From a virus: a stretch of DNA of 20,068 bases. Positions 1 through 5,492 of the stretch are shown here, piece by piece. The position numbers and the translations under genes were made by a program. The stretch spans positions 1 through 20,068 of IMG/VR virus record IMGVR_UViG_3300042868_005937. One strand, given 5' to 3'. Every line of letters begins with the position of its first letter. The stretch's first letter is position 1. The notes below the pieces were generated by a model. That model ran no database searches. It saw only the letters and a list, made by a program, of their open reading frames with translations, and was not told the DNA's origin.

Positions 1-210
1 TTCATAGTAGATTTCTTCCCCAGTTAAATCATATTCAGATTTATTCCAATATCTATTTGAATTTTCATAGTAGATATTTTTACCATTAGAATTGAATTCT
101 TTTTTATACCAATACCCTGTCGATTCTTCAAAATATATTATATTCCCTTTAGAATCTTTAACCCTAAATGGGAACTCTTTAATTTTTAATTGTTGTGCTA
201 TTGTAGTCAT
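1..210 (-). CDS. Tyr/Trp-rich repeat protein, C-terminus cut by the window edge
   Basis: The reading frame starts at ATG 210 and stays open for 70 codons to the left edge, so the stop lies outside the window. The N-terminus reads MTTIAQQLKIKEF, followed by a repeat of about 22 residues: 'IIYFEESTGYWYKKEFNSNG', then 'IYYENSNRYWNKSEYDLTG', then 'IYYE' at the edge. Each unit carries an aromatic YW(x)K core and a G-x-x-I-Y-Y-E turn. I recall many Bacteroidota phage proteins built from this unit, but no function is known to me. The upstream gene ends 9 bases before this start, so the two are probably cotranscribed. The repeat is the main evidence that the frame is real; its full length cannot be judged. 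Confidence 0.75.
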   Translation of the reverse strand, partial: MTTIAQQLKIKEFPFRVKDSKGNIIYFEESTGYWYKKEFNSNGKNIYYENSNRYWNKSEYDLTGEEIYYE

Positions 211-219
211 ATTATTTTT

Positions 220-474
220 CTATTTAAAATCTATAAAACCTTTATTTCTTAACTCAATTGAGTAGTCTAATAAGTTCCTGTATGGGTAATATAATTCATC
301 AGGACAATTTCTACTATCAAATTTATTGATGAATAACTCATAGACAATCATTTCAACTATCTTCGGTAATCCCGGTGTATTGGTTTCAATAAAAATACTA
401 TAAGATTTCTCCTGATTTAAAAATTTGGCTAATCTTAAAATATCTCTCTCAAATTGTTTTTTAGTTATAATCAT
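220..474 (-). CDS. Small hypothetical protein (84 aa)
   Basis: I place the start at ATG 474 (MIITKKQFERDILRL), not further upstream, because a TATCTTTG box lies 4 bases before it at 479-486. The longer in-frame reading would run through that promoter and the terminator hairpin. The product is mixed-charge with a helical N-terminus and a central stretch 'IFIETNTPGLPKIVEMIVYE'. There is no signal peptide, membrane segment or motif that I recognise. It is probably the first gene of a transcript that continues into the repeat gene at the left edge. Function unknown. Confidence 0.7.
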   Translation of the reverse strand: MIITKKQFERDILRLAKFLNQEKSYSIFIETNTPGLPKIVEMIVYELFINKFDSRNCPDELYYPYRNLLDYSIELRNKGFIDFK

Positions 475-478
475 ACCA

Positions 479-508
479 CAAAGATAATAAAAAAATCGGT
501 AATACAAA
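479..508 (-). promoter_or_regulatory. Bacteroidota-type promoter for the gene at 474
   Basis: On the minus strand TTTG (505-508) is followed after 18 nt by TATCTTTG (479-486), matching the Bacteroidota -33/-7 consensus TTTG/TAnnTTTG. The start codon comes 4 nt after the -7 box, so transcription should begin at or very near the ATG. The TTTG lies in the loop of the terminator hairpin 491-523. Confidence 0.75.
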
Positions 509-523
509 ATATTACCGATTTTT
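491..523 (-). terminator. Perfect 14-bp hairpin, terminator of the 533-889 gene
   Basis: Arms 491-504 and 510-523 (AAAAATCGGTAATA and its complement) pair perfectly around a 5-base loop. The stem ends in A/T runs on both sides, so it could stop transcription in either direction. It sits 9 bases past the stop of the 533-889 gene. A near-identical hairpin is at 906-937. Confidence 0.75.
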
Positions 524-532
524 AAAAATTAA

Positions 533-889
533 TTATTCAACTAATCTTAGTTCCTCATTTTCTAATTCAAAGTAAAGGTTTTGAAGTCTATGAACTTGGT
601 ATTTTTCACCCACCCAAACTTCGTCATCTCCAAAATATACTTGATGTTCTGTGGTAATAATTGTATCGTTTTTATGAAAATAACCAATATTTTTTTCTTC
701 AAAACCTAACATCGGATACCATTTATCGGTTAATCGTATCGGTTCAAAAGAATCATACTCAATCCAAGTAGTTTGTTCTTCATTTTTAACCCTAATACCT
801 AAATCATCAATTTCAACCACCTCAAATATAGTATCATCGTTAATATATTTAACTAAATTCCCTATTCGTAATTCATTTTTGTTAATCAT
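533..889 (-). CDS. Conserved Bacteroidota phage/prophage protein of unknown function (118 aa)
   Basis: The start is ATG 889 (MINKNELRIGNLVKYIND), 4 bases after a TATATTTG box; the longer in-frame reading would pass through the promoter. The plan matches a family that I recall as very common in Bacteroidota phages and prophages: an N-terminal 'LRIGNLVKY' strand, alternating V/I strands ('FEVVEIDDLGIRVKN'), a middle 'FEPIRLTDKWYPMLGFE', and a C-terminal 'HRLQNLYFELENEELRL'. No function is known to me. It is predicted mainly beta-stranded and cytosolic. It is transcribed on its own between two copies of the same terminator/promoter cassette. Confidence 0.85.
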   Translation of the reverse strand: MINKNELRIGNLVKYINDDTIFEVVEIDDLGIRVKNEEQTTWIEYDSFEPIRLTDKWYPMLGFEEKNIGYFHKNDTIITTEHQVYFGDDEVWVGEKYQVHRLQNLYFELENEELRLVE

Positions 890-893
890 ACTA

Positions 894-923
894 CAAATAT
901 AATAAAAAAATCGGTAATACAAA
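894..923 (-). promoter_or_regulatory. Bacteroidota-type promoter for the gene at 889
   Basis: TTTG (920-923), 18 nt, then TATATTTG (894-901) on the minus strand, with the ATG 4 nt later. The -33 TTTG is exactly the 4-base loop of the hairpin 906-937. Spacing and layout are the same as in the cassette at 479-523. Confidence 0.75.
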
Positions 924-937
924 TATTACCGATTTTT
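906..937 (-). terminator. Perfect 14-bp hairpin, terminator of the 955-1440 gene
   Basis: Arms 906-919 and 924-937 are identical in sequence to the arms of the hairpin at 491-523; only the loop differs (4 bases, not 5). It lies 17 bases past the stop of the 955-1440 gene and is flanked by A and T runs. Confidence 0.75.
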
Positions 938-954
938 AAAAATTAATTATTTTT

Positions 955-1440
955 TTAACTCCAATACCCAATATAACCCCATTTAACTTCAACTTTGTCA
1001 TCACCCAACTTTTCTTTCAACACATCAATGTATTTCTTATATGTTGTCATAAACCAAATTTTTTGGTTTGTTGAAGCGGTATCCACATTTACAAATTCTA
1101 TTACTCCACCACCATCATATGAACCAGGTATTTTATACCCCGAAGGAACTTTATTTGATGATAATAAAATAGTGGATTTAGAATTTATATCATATGGTTC
1201 ATATAACGAATTTTGAGATTCATCATCAAACTCATAAAGAAAATCTCTAATACTAAGTTTATCAACCACAAAATAATCTTCAGATTTTATTAATTCCCCA
1301 CAAGTAGGACAATATTTCTCATTAGACATTTTAACGGTTGGGTGATTAGAACAAAACCTTTTTACCTTTTCAACCTTTTTTTCAATACATCCTTTAACTT
1401 CAAGATAAGGACCAATAACTACACTAAATGAACTTCCCAT
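955..1440 (-). CDS. Hypothetical protein with zinc-ribbon-like knuckles (161 aa)
   Basis: I do not recognise this protein. The start is ATG 1440 (MGSSFSVVIGPYLEVKG). A C-x2-H (FCSNH, about residues 29-33) followed by C-x2-C (YCPTCG, about residues 43-46) could bind one zinc ion as a small ribbon. The remaining C-terminal part is soluble and acidic with several Tyr and Trp ('VEVKWGYIGYWS' at the end). The upstream gene ends 15 bases before the start, and a strong terminator hairpin follows (906-937), so this is the last gene of the operon that begins with smpB. The zinc-ribbon call comes from spacing only. Confidence 0.7.
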   Translation of the reverse strand: MGSSFSVVIGPYLEVKGCIEKKVEKVKRFCSNHPTVKMSNEKYCPTCGELIKSEDYFVVDKLSIRDFLYEFDDESQNSLYEPYDINSKSTILLSSNKVPSGYKIPGSYDGGGVIEFVNVDTASTNQKIWFMTTYKKYIDVLKEKLGDDKVEVKWGYIGYWS

Positions 1441-1455
1441 ATATTTTTTTATTTA

Positions 1456-1713
1456 TTATTCAAACCAAAACGAAATAAACGACTCTAACGATTCACCATT
1501 TTTACTTTCTTCCTTACTATAATCATCATAAGAATTACCATCACCATCATCCAAACCATATTCATAAAATTCTAATTTATAATAATTCTCTTTAGGTACT
1601 AAAACCCAACTTTTATTATCTTCTTCTATGAAGAAGTACCCTGAATGTTTATTGTCATCCTGAGTAAAACCTTTAGATTTTAAAAACTCAATATCCTTAT
1701 CTGTTAATACCAT
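1456..1713 (-). CDS. Small acidic hypothetical protein (85 aa)
   Basis: The start is ATG 1713 (MVLTDKDIEFLKSKGFTQ), 4 bases after the stop of the PRPP-synthetase-like gene; an earlier frame-compatible start would overlap that gene by over 30 bases. The protein opens with a short helix, then aromatic strands ('SGYFFIEEDNKSWVLVPKENYYKLEFYEYG'-like pattern at about residues 25-55), and ends in an acidic tail closing with FISFWFE. No family recognised. The tight spacing puts it in the same operon as its neighbours. Confidence 0.7.
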   Translation of the reverse strand: MVLTDKDIEFLKSKGFTQDDNKHSGYFFIEEDNKSWVLVPKENYYKLEFYEYGLDDGDGNSYDDYSKEESKNGESLESFISFWFE

Positions 1714-1717
1714 AATT

Positions 1718-2713
1718 TTATTTATTATACCAAACAACGTGAGTAGCATCTAACTGATCGGTTGAAAATACTTCATCACTACTTTTCATACCATCTTTTA
1801 CCCAATAACCAGATCCGTCATAATTACCTATCCAACCATCACTTAAAGCCTTATTCCATTGATCAATTGTGTAAATATCATCATCCCACCTACTATCAAT
1901 AGGTTCAACATATCTACCCTTTTTCTTTTCTTCAAAGATACCTAAATCATTGTAATCAAATACCTTAACATTTGATAATTCATATGAATCGTATTTTGTA
2001 TTTACACAATAGATTTTCTCATATAAACCTTCAAGTTCTTTATTAGGATTCTGAACCGTAATATGACTTACCGCTAAGTATAACTTACCAACATTTCTTT
2101 CTTTTAATAACTTAGCCAATCCAACAAAGGTACCCCCAAATACTGATAAATCATCCAAAATAAGAATGTCTCTACCACCAAAATCTTGTCTATCAATTAC
2201 CTGAGTAAGTTTATGTGTTTCTAAATCTCTTGATTTATTAGCACCATATACTTCACCTGGAAATTCAATCACATCAGCCAATTTATTAATCCATTTATAT
2301 GAACCAGCGTCTGTTGATAGCAATATTGGAGTTGTTCCAATATCTTCAAGGACTTTAATAACAAACTTTGAGTTGTCAATTGCTTTGAATTTATTGATTG
2401 ATATTTGGGAAACGTCAGAATGTGGATGATAAACATTAACCCTTTTGAAATTACAAGAGTTGATGAAATCAGATACTAATTTAAGTTCAAACGATTCATT
2501 CTCGTGAAATCTTCTATCGTGTTGTTGTTGAAACAAGTATGGGATATTTAATACCACATCTTCAACACCATTATAATCACAAACTTCTTTTAATGACTTG
2601 ATGAAGAATAAATCTTCGTAAGTATTAATTCTTTCGGTAATAACAGGATTACTAAAATCAGTAACCTTAGCATATACACCACCATCCGGGTATTTTATTC
2701 TTTCGTATTGCAT
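1718..2713 (-). CDS. prs: Ribose-phosphate pyrophosphokinase (PRPP synthetase)-like protein
   Basis: The family makes PRPP from ribose 5-phosphate and ATP, feeding nucleotide and NAD synthesis. Residues 58-69 (IPYLFQQQHDRRF) align with the 'PYFGYARQDRK' ATP-binding segment. Residues 72-99 align with the helix and histidine region, with HPHS in place of the usual DLHS/A. Residues 131-138 (LLSTDAGS) match the 'pDaG' segment, and 183-195 (ILILDDLSVFGGT) is a clear PRPP-binding loop. About 65 residues at the C-terminus (from 267), rich in Trp, Asp and Gly, go beyond the family; 'GSGYWVKDG' there resembles the repeat unit of the protein at 1-210. The start is 1 base after the smpB stop. In phages prs often accompanies nadV for NAD salvage, but no nadV lies in this window. 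The Asp-to-His change near the active site leaves activity uncertain. Confidence 0.85.
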   Translation of the reverse strand: MQYERIKYPDGGVYAKVTDFSNPVITERINTYEDLFFIKSLKEVCDYNGVEDVVLNIPYLFQQQHDRRFHENESFELKLVSDFINSCNFKRVNVYHPHSDVSQISINKFKAIDNSKFVIKVLEDIGTTPILLSTDAGSYKWINKLADVIEFPGEVYGANKSRDLETHKLTQVIDRQDFGGRDILILDDLSVFGGTFVGLAKLLKERNVGKLYLAVSHITVQNPNKELEGLYEKIYCVNTKYDSYELSNVKVFDYNDLGIFEEKKKGRYVEPIDSRWDDDIYTIDQWNKALSDGWIGNYDGSGYWVKDGMKSSDEVFSTDQLDATHVVWYNK

Positions 2714-2714
2714 C

Positions 2715-3140
2715 TTATTTATAGTTTTTTAATTCTCTTTTGGTATCTCTTTCAATGTCTTTAGATTTAATGACATCTTTTTTATCATATGTTTTTTTCC
2801 CTTTACCAACCCCAATTACAATTTTAACCAATCCTTTAACAAAGATTAGTTCCAATGGAATAAGAGCGTAACCTTTAACAACAAACTTATTTCTAATTTT
2901 ATTGATTTCCTTTGAGTTTAGTAATAATACTTTATCTCTTGTTTCTTCAGGTGAGAATTGATTATTTTTATTAACATATAACCCTTTAAGGATTATTGAA
3001 TTGGATGTAATCACACAGAAAGGATCGGTAAAATTACATTTACCATTACGAATGGATTTAACCTCATCTCCTTTAAGGATAACACCAGCGGTGTATTGTT
3101 CTTCAATGGTGTAATTATAAAATGCTTTCCTGTTTTTCAT
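2715..3140 (-). CDS. smpB: SmpB, tmRNA-binding trans-translation protein
   Basis: SmpB binds tmRNA and delivers it to stalled ribosomes. The sequence follows the family from end to end: 'NRKAFYNYTIEEQYTAGVIL' then 'GDEVKSIRNGKCNFTDPF' at the N-terminus (the family has NrkA.HdY.i...yeAGi.L.G.EVKSlR.Gk.nl.DsF), 'LLLNSKEI' in the middle, 'KGYALIPLELIF' and 'VKIVIGVGKGKKTYDKKDVIKSKD' towards the end, and a basic tail of about 20 residues. At 141 aa it is slightly shorter than typical bacterial SmpB (about 150-160 aa), mostly through a shorter mid-loop. It has its own TATATTTG promoter and leads an operon into prs. No tmRNA gene was seen here, so it presumably works with host tmRNA. Confidence 0.93.
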   Translation of the reverse strand: MKNRKAFYNYTIEEQYTAGVILKGDEVKSIRNGKCNFTDPFCVITSNSIILKGLYVNKNNQFSPEETRDKVLLLNSKEINKIRNKFVVKGYALIPLELIFVKGLVKIVIGVGKGKKTYDKKDVIKSKDIERDTKRELKNYK

Positions 3141-3144
3141 TCCA

Positions 3145-3152
3145 CAAATATA
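3145..3152 (-). promoter_or_regulatory. Bacteroidota-type -7 box for smpB
   Basis: TATATTTG on the minus strand, 4 nt before the smpB ATG. The -33 match is weak (ATTG at 3173-3176, 20 nt upstream). The box abuts the stop codon of the 3153-3578 gene. Confidence 0.6.
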
Positions 3153-3578
3153 TTATTTATTTATTACAATTCCAATTAATTTTTTAAGGCAAGCAAGTTC
3201 TGCTTCTTCGTAAGTGTCAAAATCTCCACTATAAAATGGTTGAGTATCCACACCATCACCCATTTTTATTTGAAAATCATAAATCCATTGGTTTGGAGAA
3301 TCTACATCATAAACTCTTGTATCTACAAAACTTCTTAAATTACACTTCTCTCTAAACCATCTAAATGCTTGTTGGTAAAGTGGTGCGGTTATCATTTTTT
3401 CACTATTCCCCAAATGTCTATTATGTAAACCAGAACCTTTTATTGAATCTAGTGATTGTTTTCCGTATATGGTTAATTTACCATTTGTAAATAATGCCAT
3501 ACATTCTTCATCAAAACCTAATTCTTTAAGTTTTAAAGACTCTTCATAAGGCACAAATTCTTTTTCTATTTTGATCAT
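3153..3578 (-). CDS. 'PYEEALALKELGFDE' family phage protein, copy 1 (141 aa)
   Basis: This is one of four paralogues between 3153 and 5206. The start is ATG 3578; it shares ATGA with the stop of the gene upstream. Family marks are the N-terminal 'EFVPYEESLKLKELGFDEEC', the middle 'ITAPLYQQAFRWFREKCNL', and the C-terminal 'FDTYEEAELACLKKLIGIV'. The region between the first two marks is variable and carries the substrate- or partner-specific part, if there is one. I recall the family as very common in Bacteroidota phages and prophages, without a known function. It is soluble with no signal peptide. Confidence 0.85.
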   Translation of the reverse strand: MIKIEKEFVPYEESLKLKELGFDEECMALFTNGKLTIYGKQSLDSIKGSGLHNRHLGNSEKMITAPLYQQAFRWFREKCNLRSFVDTRVYDVDSPNQWIYDFQIKMGDGVDTQPFYSGDFDTYEEAELACLKKLIGIVINK

Positions 3579-3913
3579 AATCTTATTATCTCAATAAATT
3601 TTGAGGTATCTTGTTTAATTATTAGATGTTGGAATCTTTCATAAAATTTAACATCTTCCGCTTCGTAAACATGAATAAACCAATTACGTTTTTGTAATTC
3701 TTTTATATCTTCCATCGTAAACCACTTATATAAAGTATCTAACGAATCCGTTGCTGATAACCACCCCACTAATTCAGGATCATAATCCATTTTAAGTTGG
3801 TTATTTAGACAAAAATTGAAGTCTCCATGTATCAATCCTGTAAACTCCCCCTGAGTATCATACCATAACCCTTGTTTTGTGTTTATATTACACACTCTAT
3901 AAAATTTAGTCAT
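3575..3913 (-). CDS. Conserved hypothetical phage protein (112 aa)
   Basis: I place the start at ATG 3913 (MTKFYRVCNINTKQGLWYD), overlapping the end of the upstream gene by 8 bases; a longer reading would need a non-ATG start. It shares ATGA with the start of the 3578 gene. The protein combines 'FYRVCN...GLWYD..GEFTGLIHGDFNFC' with a C-terminal half holding 'MEDIKELQKRNWFIHVYEAEDVKFYERFQHLIIKQD'. I recall similar small proteins from Bacteroidota phages but no function. It is a single-copy gene inserted between two members of the PYEEALALKELGFDE family. Confidence 0.8.
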   Translation of the reverse strand: MTKFYRVCNINTKQGLWYDTQGEFTGLIHGDFNFCLNNQLKMDYDPELVGWLSATDSLDTLYKWFTMEDIKELQKRNWFIHVYEAEDVKFYERFQHLIIKQDTSKFIEIIRL

Positions 3914-4325
3914 ATAATTTATTTTTAACAATCTCGATTAATTTTTTTAAGCATTCCAATTCAGCTTCTTCGTACGTAGAGTACTTTCCATCACTATATA
4001 ACCTTTTACAAGAATCAAAACAATCTTCATCATTCCAATCCCTATCTTTAGAATCGTAAATTGTAAAGTCAAAGTAGTAATGTCTTGAATTATCAGTTAA
4101 TTCAATACTACAAGAAAGTTTATATTTCTCTCTAAACCATCTAAATGTTTGTTGATATAGTGGTGCAGAAATTAAATAATTATCTTTCGTATTAATAGCA
4201 TTTTCCCAATTTACAAATTCAATAGTGATATTACCGTCTAAATCATATAACGCTAGACATTGTTCATCAAATCCTAATTCTTTTAAGACTAAAGCCTCTT
4301 CGTATGGTACAAATTCCTTATTCAT
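3906..4325 (-). CDS. 'PYEEALALKELGFDE' family phage protein, copy 2 (139 aa)
   Basis: The start is ATG 4325 (MNKEFVPYEEALVLKELGFD), which matches where the other copies begin; the frame stays open upstream to 4427 but only with a TTG start and into the previous gene. It has the three family marks: 'EFVPYEEALVLKELGFDEQC', 'ISAPLYQQTFRWFREKYKL' and 'YSTYEEAELECLKKLIEIV'. The middle holds a strand-rich region with aromatic residues ('HYYFDFTIYD'). No clear promoter was found in the 62 bases upstream, so it may be read from the promoter of the 4774 gene. Function unknown. Confidence 0.82.
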   Translation of the reverse strand: MNKEFVPYEEALVLKELGFDEQCLALYDLDGNITIEFVNWENAINTKDNYLISAPLYQQTFRWFREKYKLSCSIELTDNSRHYYFDFTIYDSKDRDWNDEDCFDSCKRLYSDGKYSTYEEAELECLKKLIEIVKNKLYD

Positions 4326-4387
4326 AGTTATTTTATTTAATAGTTTAATACTACTTTTATATTCTTCAGTATCTTTAATATTCAAAA

Positions 4388-4774
4388 TTACTTCTCCTTT
4401 ACAATTTCGATTAACTTTTTTAGACAAGCCAATTCAGCCTCTTCTTCAGAAGAATATTCACCAAAATCCCTAATTAATTCCACCGGGTATTCATCAAACC
4501 TTCTTGGATGTACCATATCATCAATTTTAAAGTAAAAACTTTCCCCATAATATTGAGTAATATTTGGATACAATTTATATTTACTCTTAAAAAAATTAAA
4601 TGCTTGGTAAAACAATGGAGCGGAAATCAAATTAGGGTTTTTATTATGATTCCCTAATTCAAAACCTTTATATATTCCAATATCATCCCAATACCAAGTT
4701 ATACAAGGATCATCAAAACCTAACGATTTTAATTCAATAGATAAATCAAGTGGAACTAATCTAATTTCTTTCAT
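4388..4774 (-). CDS. 'PYEEALALKELGFDE' family phage protein, copy 3, divergent (128 aa)
   Basis: This is the most divergent of the four copies. The N-terminus 'IRLVPLDLSIELKSLGFDDPC' replaces the usual PYEEAL wording, the middle is 'ISAPLFYQAFNFFKSKYKL', and the C-terminus is 'YSSEEEAELACLKKLIEIV'. The start is ATG 4774, 4 bases after a TATATTTG box at 4779-4786. It is probably cotranscribed with copies 1 and 2. Function unknown; the pattern of a fixed frame around a variable centre is the same as in its paralogues. Confidence 0.82.
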   Translation of the reverse strand: MKEIRLVPLDLSIELKSLGFDDPCITWYWDDIGIYKGFELGNHNKNPNLISAPLFYQAFNFFKSKYKLYPNITQYYGESFYFKIDDMVHPRRFDEYPVELIRDFGEYSSEEEAELACLKKLIEIVKEK

Positions 4775-4778
4775 CTGA

Positions 4779-4786
4779 CAAATATA
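4779..4786 (-). promoter_or_regulatory. Bacteroidota-type -7 box for the gene at 4774
   Basis: TATATTTG on the minus strand, 4 nt before the ATG. No TTTG was found at the -33 distance, so it is weaker than the others. Confidence 0.5.
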
Positions 4787-5206
4787 TTATTTATTTTTTA
4801 CTATTTGGATTAATGTCTTTAGACATTCAAATTCTGCTTCTTCTTTAGAAAAACATTCAGTATATGTATTAAAATTATTAGAACAAAATTCCATAACTTT
4901 ATTATCTACCTTTTGTCTTGTTTTGTAAATGAAAAAATCCCACATTTCAACTTCTTCTCCATTTTCATCCTCAACTAAGTCATCCTCAAATGAACAATCA
5001 AGTTCATACTTCTCTCTAAACCATTTAAATGCTTGTTGGTAAAGTGGTGCGTTTACAGAACCTATATGTTCATTTTTGAACAGTGATAATGTTTTAGTAT
5101 TATCGTTTCTGTCATAAGAACAATTCCAAAATTTTAAGCAAGGTTCATCAAAACCTAATTCTTTTAAAGCTAATGCTTCTTCATATCCAATAAATAATTT
5201 TTCCAT
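4787..5206 (-). CDS. 'PYEEALALKELGFDE' family phage protein, copy 4 (139 aa)
   Basis: The start is ATG 5206 (MEKLFIGYEEALALKELGFD), 4 bases after a TATCTTTG box. The family marks are 'YEEALALKELGFDEPC', 'VNAPLYQQAFKWFREKYEL' and 'FSKEEAEFECLKTLIQIV'. The variable centre includes an acidic stretch ('EDDLVEDENGEEVEMWDFFIYKT') and a C-proximal insertion with Cys and Asn. It is the most upstream copy of the array and has its own promoter. Function unknown. Confidence 0.85.
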   Translation of the reverse strand: MEKLFIGYEEALALKELGFDEPCLKFWNCSYDRNDNTKTLSLFKNEHIGSVNAPLYQQAFKWFREKYELDCSFEDDLVEDENGEEVEMWDFFIYKTRQKVDNKVMEFCSNNFNTYTECFSKEEAEFECLKTLIQIVKNK

Positions 5207-5210
5207 ACCA

Positions 5211-5241
5211 CAAAGATATTATAATATTTTATATCACCAAA
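5211..5241 (-). promoter_or_regulatory. Bacteroidota-type promoter for the gene at 5206
   Basis: TTTG (5238-5241), 19 nt, TATCTTTG (5211-5218), with the ATG 4 nt downstream, all on the minus strand. Confidence 0.7.
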
Positions 5242-5243
5242 TT

Positions 5244-5456
5244 TTATTTTTCGTGGAAGCAATAAGTTACCCTACCTTCACTAAATGGTTTATATAACTC
5301 AACCTGTTTTTTAGCAAATTCTTCTTTAATATCCTTAGATACATCACTTGAAAAAGGACAATCCATAGCCCAATTATTACCAAACCTACCCAATTTAGCA
5401 TTACCAACATCGGAAATTATTAATAACATCTGATTAATTTGTTTCGTTTTCTTCAT
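5244..5456 (-). CDS. Small hypothetical protein (70 aa)
   Basis: The start is ATG 5456 (MKKTKQINQMLLIISDVGNA), 4 bases after a TATTTTTG box with a -33 TTTG. The product has a short hydrophobic stretch (MLLIISDV) too short for a membrane helix, then a mixed soluble part 'GRFGNNWAMDCPFSSDVSKD' and a C-terminus ending in YCFHEK. I recognise no family. The promoter at the correct distance is the best support for it. Confidence 0.65.
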   Translation of the reverse strand: MKKTKQINQMLLIISDVGNAKLGRFGNNWAMDCPFSSDVSKDIKEEFAKKQVELYKPFSEGRVTYCFHEK

Positions 5457-5460
5457 CCCA

Positions 5461-5492
5461 CAAAAATATAGAACGATTACCTATTTTCCAAA
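5461..5492 (-). promoter_or_regulatory. Bacteroidota-type promoter for the gene at 5456
   Basis: TTTG (5489-5492), 20 nt, TATTTTTG (5461-5468), then the ATG after 4 nt. The -33 box lies inside the 3' end of the aminotransferase gene. Confidence 0.6.

Noticed and set aside
2716-2723. TATAAATA on the minus strand just before the prs start, identical to the T4 late promoter consensus
   Set aside because: It is formed by the last codons and stop of smpB (Tyr-Lys-stop), the gene pair is spaced 1 base apart as in an operon, and no other minus-strand gene here shows it.
4326-4427. Longer N-terminus for the 3906-4325 gene
   Set aside because: It needs a TTG start and overlaps the preceding paralogue; the other copies begin at the equivalent of ATG 4325.
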